A DNA stretch of 25,794 nt from Polaribacter sp. (GTDB taxonomy: Bacteria > Bacteroidota > Bacteroidia > Flavobacteriales > Flavobacteriaceae), in assembly GCA_029248845.1 (NCBI GenBank), contig JAQWIO010000009.1, positions 1-25,794 on the forward strand, given 5' to 3'. Positions 1 to 8,402 of this stretch are shown here, in pieces. Under the pieces are notes generated by a model. That model saw nothing but the letters and a program-made list of their open reading frames with translations, made no database searches and was not told the origin of the DNA. Position numbers and translations under genes: made by a program. Every line of letters begins with the position of its first letter. Positions within the stretch are counted from its first letter, which is position 1.

Positions 1-1
1 T

Positions 2-2305
2 GTAATTCCGAGACCCGCAGAGAAGGGGACTCTTAAAATGGTAAGCGGACCAAAAGACGACAAGAAGATGGATGTTGTTGTTTTTGATATTAGCACCAAT
101 AATGAAACAAAAAGAGTCGAATTAACAGGTGGACAATACAATACACAAGGAGCCAAAGAAGTAACAGTAGATAATTTGAACTTTAGAATCTTATATGGTG
201 CTAAGGAATTAAGAACACCATTTAAAATTAAACTCAATGATTTTCAGTTAGAAAAATACCCAGGTTCAGAAAGTGCTGCTTCATATGCCAGCGAAGTAAC
301 AGTAATAGCTCAAGATGAAACGTTTGACTATCGTATTTTTATGAATAATATTTTAGACTATAGAGGTTATAAGTTTTTTCAAGCAAGTTACGATCTATCT
401 GGTGAAGTGGAACAAACCAGACTTTCTGTAAATCATGATTTTTGGGGAACTTTTGTTACCTACCTTGGATATTCAATGTTATATATAGGAATGATTTGTA
501 TCTTTTTTGCAAAAAACACACGCTTTGACGACTTAAAAAAAGCACTGGTAAAAATGCGTAAGAAAAAATCAACAATCGTGGCAATCACTTTGTTGTTATT
601 TTCATATAGTTCGTTTGCTCAGCACACAAGTCACCAACAAATTCGGTTTTCGAACCAACAAATTGACTCTATTCTAAAAGCCAATTTGGTCAATGAAAAA
701 CATGCTGAATCCTTCAATAAATTAATCATTCAAGATGCAGGAGGACGTATGAAGCCTGCCCATACTTTTGCATCAGAATTGGTTAGAAAGGTAAGTCAAA
801 CGAATAATTTTAACGGGATGAAACCAAGTCAGGTGTTGTTATCTATCATCGAGAATCCCCGTTTGTGGTTTGAAGTACCGTTTATTTATTTAGAAAGAGG
901 AAATACTCAAATAAGAGAAACTCTAGGTCTCGAGAAAAAAACAAAATATGCGCGATTGTCTGATTTTATAACACCTTCAGGCATTTATAAAATTAGAGAA
1001 AAAGTATCAGAAGCACAAAAAGAAAATGTAAAAAATAAATTTCAAAAAGATTTAATAAAAATTGACAGAAGAATAGGACTACTGTACAGTGCAATTGGTG
1101 GCGGTATTTTAAAAATCTATCCTGTTCCGAATGATGAAAATAACAAATGGGTTTCACAGCCAGAAACTTCTAGAGCTAATTTTAAAGGAACAGACTCTGT
1201 TTTTGTTCGTCAATCATTACCTGTCTACATTCAGTTTTTGCAAGAAGCAAAAAAAACAAATGAATATGCAAAAGCAGATAAAATATTGGATGGAATTAAA
1301 ACCTTCCAAAAAAAATACGGTACTGCTGTATATCCTAAAGAAAGAACCATAGCGTTAGAAATTTTATATAATAAAATCCAACCTTTTTTATCCTTATCTA
1401 AATATTATGGATACCTGAGTTTGCTTTTAATTGTATTTGTTATTGCTCAAATCTTTTATGAAAAAAACTGGATCAATACCTTTGTTAAAATTTTAATTGG
1501 TTTGGCAGGTTTTCTTTTTGCACTACACACGCTAGGACTAATTTCTCGATGGTATATTAGTGGAAATGCCCCTTGGAGTAATGCATATGAATCTATTATC
1601 TATGTAGCTTGGGCAATTATGCTTTTTGGATTGACGATTGGCAGAAAATCTTCTTTAACATTAACTGCTGCTACTTTTTTAACGGCAATTACATTGGCTT
1701 TTGCGCATCAAAACTGGTTGGACCCAGAAATTGCAAATCTAATGCCCGTTTTAAACTCTTGGTGGTTATTAGTGCATGTTTCGATCATAGTTGCTAGTTA
1801 CGGACCTTTTTCTCTCTCAATGATTTTGGGAATTTTCGCACTCTTTTTAATTATTTTTACAACGAAAAAGAACAAGAAGAAAATGGATATCAATATCAAA
1901 GAATTGACAGTAATTAATGAAATGTCTATGACTGTTGGTTTGGTTATGCTAACCATTGGAAACTTTTTAGGTGGTATGTGGGCCAATGAAAGTTGGGGCC
2001 GTTATTGGGGTTGGGATCCCAAAGAAACTTGGGCTTTAATATCTATCATGCTGTATGCGTTTGTGTTGCACATGCGATTGATCCCCGGACTAAGAGGTCG
2101 ATTGGCTTTTAATTTTGCATCCGCATTTGTATACTTATCGATAATGATGACCTATTTTGGAGTTAATTTCTACTTATCCGGACTTCATTCCTACGCCAGT
2201 GGAGACAAGCAAGTAACTCCCAGAGAAGCATATATGTATATTGGTTTTTTATTGGTTCTTTTTACTTTCGCTGCATTTAAATACAAGAAATATTACAAGA
2301 AGTAA
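2..2305 (+). CDS. ccsA: ResB-CcsA fusion, cytochrome c biogenesis (5' partial)
   Basis: This is the C-terminal 767 residues of a fused System II cytochrome c maturation protein, which carries haem across the inner membrane and attaches it to apocytochromes. The frame is open to the left edge (first codon at base 2), so the ATG at 38 is internal and the N-terminal ResB membrane part lies outside the window. Visible order: periplasmic ResB domain, a transmembrane helix at about 149-171, a signal-anchor-like hydrophobic stretch at about 189-206 ending SSFAQ, a periplasmic linker, then the multi-helix CcsA domain from about residue 470. The tryptophan-rich haem-handling motif begins at residue 660 (WANESWGRYWGWDPKETW) and is intact. 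Fused ResB-CcsA proteins of about 1000 residues are usual in Bacteroidota. The next gene begins 60 bases downstream on the same strand. Confidence 0.93.
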   Translation, partial: VIPRPAEKGTLKMVSGPKDDKKMDVVVFDISTNNETKRVELTGGQYNTQGAKEVTVDNLNFRILYGAKELRTPFKIKLNDFQLEKYPGSESAASYASEVTVIAQDETFDYRIFMNNILDYRGYKFFQASYDLSGEVEQTRLSVNHDFWGTFVTYLGYSMLYIGMICIFFAKNTRFDDLKKALVKMRKKKSTIVAITLLLFSYSSFAQHTSHQQIRFSNQQIDSILKANLVNEKHAESFNKLIIQDAGGRMKPAHTFASELVRKVSQTNNFNGMKPSQVLLSIIENPRLWFEVPFIYLERGNTQIRETLGLEKKTKYARLSDFITPSGIYKIREKVSEAQKENVKNKFQKDLIKIDRRIGLLYSAIGGGILKIYPVPNDENNKWVSQPETSRANFKGTDSVFVRQSLPVYIQFLQEAKKTNEYAKADKILDGIKTFQKKYGTAVYPKERTIALEILYNKIQPFLSLSKYYGYLSLLLIVFVIAQIFYEKNWINTFVKILIGLAGFLFALHTLGLISRWYISGNAPWSNAYESIIYVAWAIMLFGLTIGRKSSLTLTAATFLTAITLAFAHQNWLDPEIANLMPVLNSWWLLVHVSIIVASYGPFSLSMILGIFALFLIIFTTKKNKKKMDINIKELTVINEMSMTVGLVMLTIGNFLGGMWANESWGRYWGWDPKETWALISIMLYAFVLHMRLIPGLRGRLAFNFASAFVYLSIMMTYFGVNFYLSGLHSYASGDKQVTPREAYMYIGFLLVLFTFAAFKYKKYYKK

Positions 2306-2328
2306 TCGAATAATTTAAGAAGAAAATG

Positions 2329-2336
2329 TACTTTTG
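2329..2336 (+). promoter_or_regulatory. Candidate -7 element (TACTTTTG)
   Basis: The octamer matches the Bacteroidota -7 consensus TAnnTTTG exactly and lies 29 bases before the ATG at 2366, giving a plausible short 5' leader. I do not see a good TTG -33 element 17-23 bases upstream, so this is a candidate only. Confidence 0.35.
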
Positions 2337-2365
2337 CAATTGACGTATTAACTTTAAAAAATACC

Positions 2366-2881
2366 ATGTTTCATAAAAATATAAAATTAATTTTAGCGGC
2401 TCTTATATCCGTATGGTCAGTATACCACTTTAGCCAAGGAAATATAATGAATGGAATTTCCATCTTATTTTTGGCAGGAATTTTTGTTTTATTATACTTC
2501 AAAAACGAATTTATTATCATGGCTTTTTTACAGTTACGAAAACAAGATTTTGAAGGAACGAAAAAATGGTTAGCCTATATCAAAAATCCTGAAAGTGCTT
2601 TAATTGTAAAACAACAAGGGTATTACAACTATCTTCACGGAATTATCTTAAGTCAAACGAACATCACGCAAGCTGAAAAATATTTAAGAAAAGCTGTAAA
2701 ATTGGGCTTAGCCATGAATCATGATTTGGCCATGGCAAAACTGCAATTAGCGGGAATTGCAATGACTAAAAGACGAAAACGAGAAGCTACTAATTTAATG
2801 GCAGAAGCAAAAAAATTAGATAAAAATGGAATGTTGAAAGAACAAATGCAGATGATGAAAAAACAAATGAAAAAAATATAG
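2366..2881 (+). CDS. Small membrane protein with TPR-like helices, unknown function
   Basis: The 171-residue protein has two hydrophobic helices near the N-terminus (about residues 6-24 and 30-46). A soluble part rich in amphipathic helices follows. Residues 75-145 (GYYNYLHG, AEKYLRKAVKLG, AMAKLQLAGIAM) read like tetratricopeptide repeats, and the basic, Met/Lys-rich end (MQMMKKQMKK) is probably coiled or disordered. Similar proteins are annotated in Flavobacteriaceae as TPR or DUF2892-like; I do not know a defined function. It sits 60 bases after the ccsA fusion on the same strand and may be partly cotranscribed with it, although a -7-like element lies between them. The gene is closed by the hairpin at 2901-2934. 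A role as a scaffold in envelope or cytochrome biogenesis is only a guess from position. Confidence 0.8.
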   Translation: MFHKNIKLILAALISVWSVYHFSQGNIMNGISILFLAGIFVLLYFKNEFIIMAFLQLRKQDFEGTKKWLAYIKNPESALIVKQQGYYNYLHGIILSQTNITQAEKYLRKAVKLGLAMNHDLAMAKLQLAGIAMTKRRKREATNLMAEAKKLDKNGMLKEQMQMMKKQMKKI

Positions 2882-2900
2882 TTTTTCCACTTTTACAAAC

Positions 2901-2934
2901 ATAAAAAAATCCGCTAGATAGCGGATTTTTTTAT
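2901..2934. terminator. Bidirectional intrinsic terminator between convergent genes
   Basis: A perfect 16-bp inverted repeat (2901-2916 and 2919-2934) has a 2-base spacer. The core is TCCGCTA/TAGCGGA, flanked by A7 and T7 tracts, so it presents a U-tract in both directions. It lies between the TPR-like gene (+) and the LysM lipoprotein gene (-) and can serve both. Confidence 0.9.
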
Positions 2935-2969
2935 GTTTTATCTAATATTATGTTTTTTAATTTAGAATT

Positions 2970-4550
2970 TTATTTCAGTCGAGTTAAAGTCAAGTCTTTG
3001 TTATATTTAATAATAAAAAGCCCTTTATTTTCTTGAGAACCTATGGGTTCGTTTGCATAATCAAACTTGCTTTCAACTCTGTATGATGCTCCTTCTTTAA
3101 AGGTGGTATATAAATCATTACCAGATGCCAATCGGATTAAAACATCATAGGTAATATCAAAACCCTTGGTTGCATAAAAAGAAGGCAATGCATTATTTTT
3201 TGTAAAATACTGTTTGTTAAATGATTGTGTTGAAACAGATGTTTCATTGACAAACTCGTCGCTTACATAGGTATACTTTAATTTGGCCAATTTAAAATTA
3301 TCTATTTTATCGTATGCAATTCCTTTATTATAAGAGAAAACACGCATACTAAGAGAATCTGATAGGCTATTTACACTGTTGATAGCATCTGCTATAATTA
3401 CTTTGTCATCTGTAGCTAACACAACCCAGTTAGCAATGTCTGGTTTAAAAACATCCGTAAAACGTTCTCTTGCGATATAACCATCAACAGGTTTCACGAC
3501 ATGCACCATTGCAACAGAATCATGCGTTTCTAATGACTGTTTCATCAAAGTTGTAGACACATCTGAAACAGCAGTCCCATCACTCACCAAGATTACATTT
3601 TGATTGCTAATACTGTCCTTAATATGACCAATTAATTCTTGTCGAAATACCTTTTTTTCTGGTGATGTTTTTATCAGGTTAACAGCAGAAAATTTAGATT
3701 GATTCTTGGAATAAAAAGGAAAAACAACAGGTACTGTAATGCTAGACGCGACTAATTCTACCTCTTCAGAATACAATGGACCTATAATTATATCATTAAT
3801 ATTTAGATCATTTGTCAATAAAATACTGTCTATTTTAGTACCGTTTCTTTCAGTATCAAACACATTTAATTCAATTGAAATCCCTTGTTTTTTTAAAGAG
3901 TCTACTGCTATTTCTGCTCCCAAATAAAAATCGGTTACAATATTTGCCAACTTACTTTTTGTAAAAAGTTCATTCGATTCTATAGTATCATTTTGACTTG
4001 TTATAAAAGGTAGTAATAAGCCTACTTTTAAAGAAACATTTTCAGCGATAACATCTTTATAGATAGTATTCTCTGGAATTTCACCTTCTACTAATGGTTT
4101 AATTTTTATGAGTTGCCCAACTTTTAAACCTTCAGATAATTCTGGATTTAATGCAATCAGTTCCTCTTGTGAAACATTATAAAACCGCGTAAGGCTATAA
4201 AAAGCATCTCCTTTTTTTACTTCATAAACAACAAAGTTCCTTTTAAGTTCGTCACTTATTTCTTCGATATCTTCTTCCTGTTTAAGTTCAGATACAACTT
4301 CCTGTTTGATAGAATCTTTGGTGAAATTTATTTTTTTATTTGGAATTACAATAACAGTATTTACAGCTGGATTTCTTCCAACATCCGGATTTAAACGTAA
4401 TAAATATTTTGTTTTCACATCCAATTTCTTGGCTATGGTTCTCATCGTTTCACCCTGTTTTACTGAATACTGAACATACTTTTTTTGTTGTCCACAAGAT
4501 ACAGCAAAGGTAAAAACACTTAGAAAAACAAAAAAGGTTACATATTTCAT
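2970..4550 (-). CDS. LysM-repeat lipoprotein with periplasmic-binding-protein-like domain
   Basis: Predicted lipoprotein of 526 residues. I chose the ATG at 4550 because the residues after it form a clean lipoprotein signal peptide (MKYVTFFVFLSVFTFAVSC, lipid-accepting Cys19). The upstream ATG at 4565 would add five residues and overlap guaA. Two LysM domains follow, at about 25-73 (YSVKQGETMRTIAKKL) and 106-153 (YEVKKGDAFYSLTRFY), joined by an acidic linker. From about 173 to the end there is an alpha/beta region starting KVGLLLPF that resembles type 1 periplasmic-binding folds. LysM domains bind the glycan of peptidoglycan, so the protein is likely anchored in the outer membrane and touches the wall. 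A regulator-like or ligand-sensing role, comparable to LpoA-type lipoproteins, is inference. The start lies 5 bases past the guaA stop, so the two are probably cotranscribed. Confidence 0.85.
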   Translation of the reverse strand: MKYVTFFVFLSVFTFAVSCGQQKKYVQYSVKQGETMRTIAKKLDVKTKYLLRLNPDVGRNPAVNTVIVIPNKKINFTKDSIKQEVVSELKQEEDIEEISDELKRNFVVYEVKKGDAFYSLTRFYNVSQEELIALNPELSEGLKVGQLIKIKPLVEGEIPENTIYKDVIAENVSLKVGLLLPFITSQNDTIESNELFTKSKLANIVTDFYLGAEIAVDSLKKQGISIELNVFDTERNGTKIDSILLTNDLNINDIIIGPLYSEEVELVASSITVPVVFPFYSKNQSKFSAVNLIKTSPEKKVFRQELIGHIKDSISNQNVILVSDGTAVSDVSTTLMKQSLETHDSVAMVHVVKPVDGYIARERFTDVFKPDIANWVVLATDDKVIIADAINSVNSLSDSLSMRVFSYNKGIAYDKIDNFKLAKLKYTYVSDEFVNETSVSTQSFNKQYFTKNNALPSFYATKGFDITYDVLIRLASGNDLYTTFKEGASYRVESKFDYANEPIGSQENKGLFIIKYNKDLTLTRLK

Positions 4551-4555
4551 ATATT

Positions 4556-6091
4556 TTATTCCCATTCTATTGTTGCGGGTGGCTTAGAACTGATATCGTA
4601 CACAACTCTGTTTACACCTTTAACTTGATTTATAATTTTATTTGATGTTTTTTGCAAAAATTCATACGGTAAATTTACCCAATCTGCAGTCATCCCATCC
4701 GTACTTTCTACAGCTCTTAAAGCAACTACTTTTTCATAAGTTCTCTCATCTCCCATGACTCCGACAGAATTTACGGGAAGCAACATCGCTCCGGCTTGCC
4801 AGACTTTATCATACAAACCATCTTCTTTTAATCCGTTTATAAAAACAGCATCAACTTCCTGTAAAATACGAACTTTTTCGGCAGTTATATCTCCTAAAAT
4901 ACGAATTCCTAAACCTGGTCCTGGAAAAGGGTGGCGTCCTAATAATTCAGAATCAATTCCTAAAGAAGCGCCAACTCTTCGTACTTCATCTTTGAAAATC
5001 ATGCGCAATGGTTCTACAATTTTTAACTTCATATAATCTGGTAAACCTCCAACATTATGATGACTTTTAATAGTTGCCGATGGACCTCCGTTTACGGAAA
5101 CCGATTCAATAACATCTGGATAAATTGTGCCTTGTGCCAACCAGGTTACGTCTGTAATTTGATTTGCTTCATCATCAAAAACTTCTATAAATGAATTCCC
5201 TATTGACTTTCTTTTCTTTTCAGGATCTGTAATACCTTCTAACGCAGACAAAAAACGATCTGAAGCATCTACACCTTTAACGTTTAATCCCATTCCTTCG
5301 TATTGAGCTAATACATTTTCAAACTCATTTTTTCGAAGCAAACCATTATTCACAAAGATACAATACAAGTTTTTCCCAATTGCTTTGTTTAATAAGACCG
5401 CGGCTACTGTAGAATCTACACCACCAGAAAGCCCTAAAACTACTTTATCATTTCCTACTTTTTCCCTAATTGCTGCAACAGTACTCTCTACAAAAGAATC
5501 TGGTGTCCAAGTTTGAGCTACACCTGCTATTTTTACTAAAAAATTTTCTAATAATTGTTTTCCGTCTATAGAATGATAGACTTCTGGATGAAATTGAATC
5601 GCAAACGTTTCTTCTCCTTTAATTTTGTATGCTGCATTTTGTACTTCTTTTGTACTTGCTAACAATTCTCCATTTGTTGGTAATTCTTTAATAGTGTCTG
5701 AATGACTCATCCAAACTTGACTCCCTTCAGAAATATTTTCAAAGAAAATTTCATCACTTTTTATAAAAGATAGATTTGCTCTACCGTTTTCTCTAGTATT
5801 TGATGAAGACACTTTTCCGCCAGAAAAATGGGCTAAATATTGGGCTCCATAGCAAACCGCTAAAACTGGTTTTTTTCCTCTTATCTCAGATAATTCTGGA
5901 TGTAAAACATTTTTTCCTCTAACAGAATTTGGACTACCTGATAAAATAATGGCTTTAAATTCTGATTGGTTTTTAGGAGGATGATTGTAAGGATGAATTT
6001 CACAATAGATGTTTAATTCTCTTACTCTTCTCGCAATTAACTGTGTGTATTGCGATCCGAAATCTAAAATAAGTACGTTGTGTTGTTGCAT
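4556..6091 (-). CDS. guaA: GMP synthase (glutamine-hydrolysing)
   Basis: Makes GMP from XMP, glutamine and ATP in the cytoplasm, the last step of guanine nucleotide synthesis. At 511 residues from the ATG at 6091 it has the usual length; an ATG five codons earlier (6106) would add a non-conserved MVFLR. The N-terminal class I glutamine amidotransferase domain shows the nucleophile in AVCYGAQY (Cys80) and the His168/Glu170 pair in QFHPEVYHS. The ATP-pyrophosphatase domain shows the P-loop SGGVDS (222-227). The C-terminal dimerisation domain ends KPPATIEWE, the canonical GuaA terminus. All catalytic residues are present. It precedes the LysM lipoprotein gene with only 5 intervening bases; the KAS III gene ends 138 bases upstream. 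A TATTTTTG motif lies only 4 bases before the chosen ATG. Confidence 0.97.
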   Translation of the reverse strand: MQQHNVLILDFGSQYTQLIARRVRELNIYCEIHPYNHPPKNQSEFKAIILSGSPNSVRGKNVLHPELSEIRGKKPVLAVCYGAQYLAHFSGGKVSSSNTRENGRANLSFIKSDEIFFENISEGSQVWMSHSDTIKELPTNGELLASTKEVQNAAYKIKGEETFAIQFHPEVYHSIDGKQLLENFLVKIAGVAQTWTPDSFVESTVAAIREKVGNDKVVLGLSGGVDSTVAAVLLNKAIGKNLYCIFVNNGLLRKNEFENVLAQYEGMGLNVKGVDASDRFLSALEGITDPEKKRKSIGNSFIEVFDDEANQITDVTWLAQGTIYPDVIESVSVNGGPSATIKSHHNVGGLPDYMKLKIVEPLRMIFKDEVRRVGASLGIDSELLGRHPFPGPGLGIRILGDITAEKVRILQEVDAVFINGLKEDGLYDKVWQAGAMLLPVNSVGVMGDERTYEKVVALRAVESTDGMTADWVNLPYEFLQKTSNKIINQVKGVNRVVYDISSKPPATIEWE

Positions 6092-6229
6092 GCGCAAAAA
6101 TACCATTTCAGATTAAATTTTAAATACTGAAATCGATATTTTTTAAGATAAATTATAATTCTTTTCAATAAAATAGTATTCACAAAAAAAATAATTACTA
6201 ATCTACATAAATTTCTATCCTAAGAAATC

Positions 6230-7294
6230 TTAAAACCTATAAACGATTGCATTGATATTCATTCCTGCACCAACTGAGGCTAACAGAATAACATCTCCCT
6301 TGTAAATCTGCTGATTTTCAATTTCACCTTTCAAAACCAAATCTAATAAAGTTGGAACTGTAGCCACAGAACTATTTCCTAATTTATGAATACTCATAGG
6401 CATTACCCCTTCTGGAACTTGTTTTTTATACAATCTATAAAAACGTTTAATAATGGCTTCATCCATCTTTTCATTGGCTTGATGAATTAATATTTTCTTT
6501 ACATCATCAATTTCGAAACCACTTTTTTCCAAAGCTACTTTCATTGCAGCTGGTACATTCGTAATAGCAAATTCATAAATTTTTCGTCCAAACATTTTTA
6601 TATATCGCACATTTTGGTCTTCATCTTGCTTATAGGACCCACCAAAATGTAAAAAATAGGCTTCGTTCTTAGCAAAAGTTTGTGTTGCGTGGCTTAAAAT
6701 ACCTGAATCTGATTCTTCTGTTTTTTCTACAATACAAGCTCCTGCTCCATCACTATAAATCATTGAGTCTCGATCATACTCATCAATAACTCTCGACAAA
6801 GTCTCTGCACCAATAACCAAACACTTTTTAGCAATACCCGACTTTATAAAGGCTTGTGCTTGAATAACAGCTTCTATCCATCCAGGACATCCAAATAGAA
6901 TATCATAAGCGACACAATTAGGATTCTCAATTTCTAATTTATACTTTACCCGTGTTGCTATACTGGGTAGGGTATCCGCTTGAATCGTTCCATGCTTTAC
7001 ATCACCAAAATTATGTGCAACAATAATATAATCTAATTCCTCTTTATCAATGTTCGCATCTTTTATCGCTTTTTGGGCTGCAAAAGAAGCTAAATCTGAA
7101 GTTGTGTATTCATCTTTTGCATATCGCCTTTCTGAAATACCTGTAATTGATTTAAATTTTTCGATAATAACAGTATTGTCAGCTGAAAAGCTTGAACCAT
7201 CATTATTTAAAAATTCATCTCGTAAAAAATCGGAATTCTCTTTTTTTAAAGATGGAATAAAAGTCCCTGTACCAGTAATTTTTGATGCGATCAT
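6230..7294 (-). CDS. 3-oxoacyl-ACP synthase III family protein (FabH-like)
   Basis: A 354-residue thiolase-fold condensing enzyme. The KAS III catalytic triad is complete: Cys136 in DILFGCPGW, His271 in LIHQANEKM, and Asn307 in HKLGNSSVAT. The glycine-rich C-terminal loop (LLASVGAGMNINAIVYRF) is also present. KAS III enzymes condense an acyl-CoA starter with malonyl-ACP. This one stands alone, away from other fatty-acid genes, and is longer than the housekeeping FabH (about 320-330 residues). It could therefore prime a special chain (branched, aryl-polyene or secondary lipid) rather than bulk fatty-acid synthesis; that is inference. Upstream lies the haemoglobin pseudogene, and downstream is guaA after 138 bases. 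No terminator is evident after it. The start at 7294 fits the family N-terminus (SKITGTGTFIP). Confidence 0.88.
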   Translation of the reverse strand: MIASKITGTGTFIPSLKKENSDFLRDEFLNNDGSSFSADNTVIIEKFKSITGISERRYAKDEYTTSDLASFAAQKAIKDANIDKEELDYIIVAHNFGDVKHGTIQADTLPSIATRVKYKLEIENPNCVAYDILFGCPGWIEAVIQAQAFIKSGIAKKCLVIGAETLSRVIDEYDRDSMIYSDGAGACIVEKTEESDSGILSHATQTFAKNEAYFLHFGGSYKQDEDQNVRYIKMFGRKIYEFAITNVPAAMKVALEKSGFEIDDVKKILIHQANEKMDEAIIKRFYRLYKKQVPEGVMPMSIHKLGNSSVATVPTLLDLVLKGEIENQQIYKGDVILLASVGAGMNINAIVYRF

Positions 7295-7373
7295 TTTTTA
7301 AAATTATCATTATTTTTTAAAAATACGGAGTTTAACTATGAAACTGAAGTCAAATCGGATAAAAAAATGAAAT

Positions 7374-7797
7374 CTAACATCGGAAATAACTTTTGTTTTT
7401 TTCATTTAAATGCAACTTTGATTGCATAACTGTCAGTGTAGATTGGGTTCCAGACTTCACTCTTTCAGAATTATCACCTAAATTCACGATCTCAATTGTT
7501 TGAAAAATACGATATCCAAATGGTTAAATATTCTTTATTAAAATTTATAAAAGCATTTTTTTCAAGATGTTTTTGCATTACATTATTTTGATATCGTATT
7601 CATTTCAAAAACAATATCATTCCAAAAATATGTGATATGCTCAAAATCTTACTCTAATTGACTTTCAGTAATAATATCTTAAAAAAAGGGAACATTTTTT
7701 CATCTACCAGTAACAAATGATGAAATTTTCTGATGCTCTCTTTTAATATTTTTTTTTGAAGCAATGTCTAGTTGCATATTTTAAACGTAGTTTCCAT
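7374..7797 (-). pseudogene. Decayed group III truncated haemoglobin gene
   Basis: The 544-base stretch between the KAS III gene and cdd has no usable ORF, but the minus strand reads as a truncated globin if frames are switched. In order: SIRKFHHLLLVDEKMFPFF, then DIITESQLE*DFEHITYFW, then NDIVFEMNT, then MQKHLEKNAFINFNKEYL followed by TIWISYFSNN*DREF, and finally GDNSERVKSGTQ...TVMQSKLH. The order and spacing match group III truncated haemoglobins (FW..I.F, the MQ.H segment carrying the proximal His, W..YF, TVMQ.KLH), and the span of about 132 codons is the family length. I see nonsense codons at 7768-7770, 7649-7651 and 7492-7494, and frameshifts near 7679, 7590 and 7479. The N-terminal FY-containing helix B also looks shortened. 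Family recognition is from memory of the motif order, not from a search. Confidence 0.75.
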
Positions 7798-7838
7798 TAG
7801 TCAAGGCGTCAGTTGACTTTTAATTTGTGAATATTATT

Positions 7839-8321
7839 TTACAAATACGAACTATCAAAAGAAAAGGGCAGTAATGACTGTAATGATGTTGTTTTTACAA
7901 CCTCACCAACTTCCCCCATAAAGAGTACTTCAAAAGGAGTTTTTTGATTGATCTCATATTCAGAAAGTGTTTGCCTACATGCTCCACAAGGTCCGATAGG
8001 AGTATTTACTTTACTAATAGTTGAACTTGCAGAAATAGCTAATTTAATAATTTTAACATTTGGATAGGTTGAATTCGCTTTCCATATAGCAACTCTTTCT
8101 GCACACATGCCAGATGGATATGCTGCACTTTCTTGGTTATTTCCTTCAATGATCTCACCATTTTCTAGCAATAAAGCAGCACCAACATAAAATTTAGAGT
8201 ATGGAGCGTATGCTATTTTTCTAGCCTCTATTGCTTTTTTCATCAATAGATTATCTTCTACTGAAAGCTCGAAAATATCTTGATAAACGATTGCAGAAGT
8301 TGAAATTTTAATTTTTTTCAT
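7839..8321 (-). CDS. cdd: Cytidine deaminase
   Basis: Hydrolyses cytidine and deoxycytidine to uridine and deoxyuridine in pyrimidine salvage. At 160 residues from the ATG at 8321 it has the length usual in Flavobacteriaceae. The zinc site is complete: Cys73 and Glu75 in GMCAERVAIW, and Cys112 and Cys115 in PCGACRQ. The substrate loop YAPYSKFYVGAALL is also present. An ATG at 8339 would add six residues, but that codon falls inside the U-tract of the hairpin at 8338-8366, so the later start is preferred. It lies after porV on the same strand, an arrangement I recall from other flavobacterial T9SS clusters. The hairpin between them implies either read-through or a separate promoter that I cannot see. 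Downstream is the haemoglobin pseudogene. Confidence 0.95.
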   Translation of the reverse strand: MKKIKISTSAIVYQDIFELSVEDNLLMKKAIEARKIAYAPYSKFYVGAALLLENGEIIEGNNQESAAYPSGMCAERVAIWKANSTYPNVKIIKLAISASSTISKVNTPIGPCGACRQTLSEYEINQKTPFEVLFMGEVGEVVKTTSLQSLLPFSFDSSYL

Positions 8322-8337
8322 AAAAACTTTGTTGGTC

Positions 8338-8366
8338 AAAAAAAGCAGTCATACTCGACTGCTTTT
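8338..8366 (-). terminator. Intrinsic terminator-like hairpin after porV, directly before cdd
   Basis: A 10-bp perfect stem (8341-8350 with 8357-8366, AAAAGCAGTC/GACTGCTTTT) has a 6-base loop and is followed on the minus strand by a T7 run. It lies 36 bases past the porV stop and only 17-19 bases before the cdd ATG. It could be a terminator or an attenuator for cdd. Confidence 0.75.
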
Positions 8367-8402
8367 AAATATTTTTTTAAACTTACTAAAAAAAAATGAC
8401 TT

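Noticed and set aside
416..432. Possible loss of the catalytic tyrosine in the PglF-like dehydratase (Met in place of Tyr; residue numbers given).
   Set aside because: PglF and WbpM naturally carry Met at this position, so it is a family trait rather than a mutation.
6095..6102. TATTTTTG on the minus strand as the guaA -7 promoter element.
   Set aside because: It ends 4 bases before the chosen ATG, so the transcript would begin at or inside the start codon. It is probably chance.
7506..7600. An 11-bp perfect inverted repeat (AATACGATATC / GATATCGTATT) 73 bases apart, suggesting a small mobile element.
   Set aside because: Both arms fall inside the decayed globin coding sequence at sites explained by its codons, there is no target duplication, and one such match is not very unlikely in AT-rich DNA of this length.
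7799..7818. Short hairpin (AGTCAA/TTGACT) after the cdd stop as a cdd terminator.
   Set aside because: Only 6 bp of stem, an 8-base loop, and no U-tract on the minus strand.
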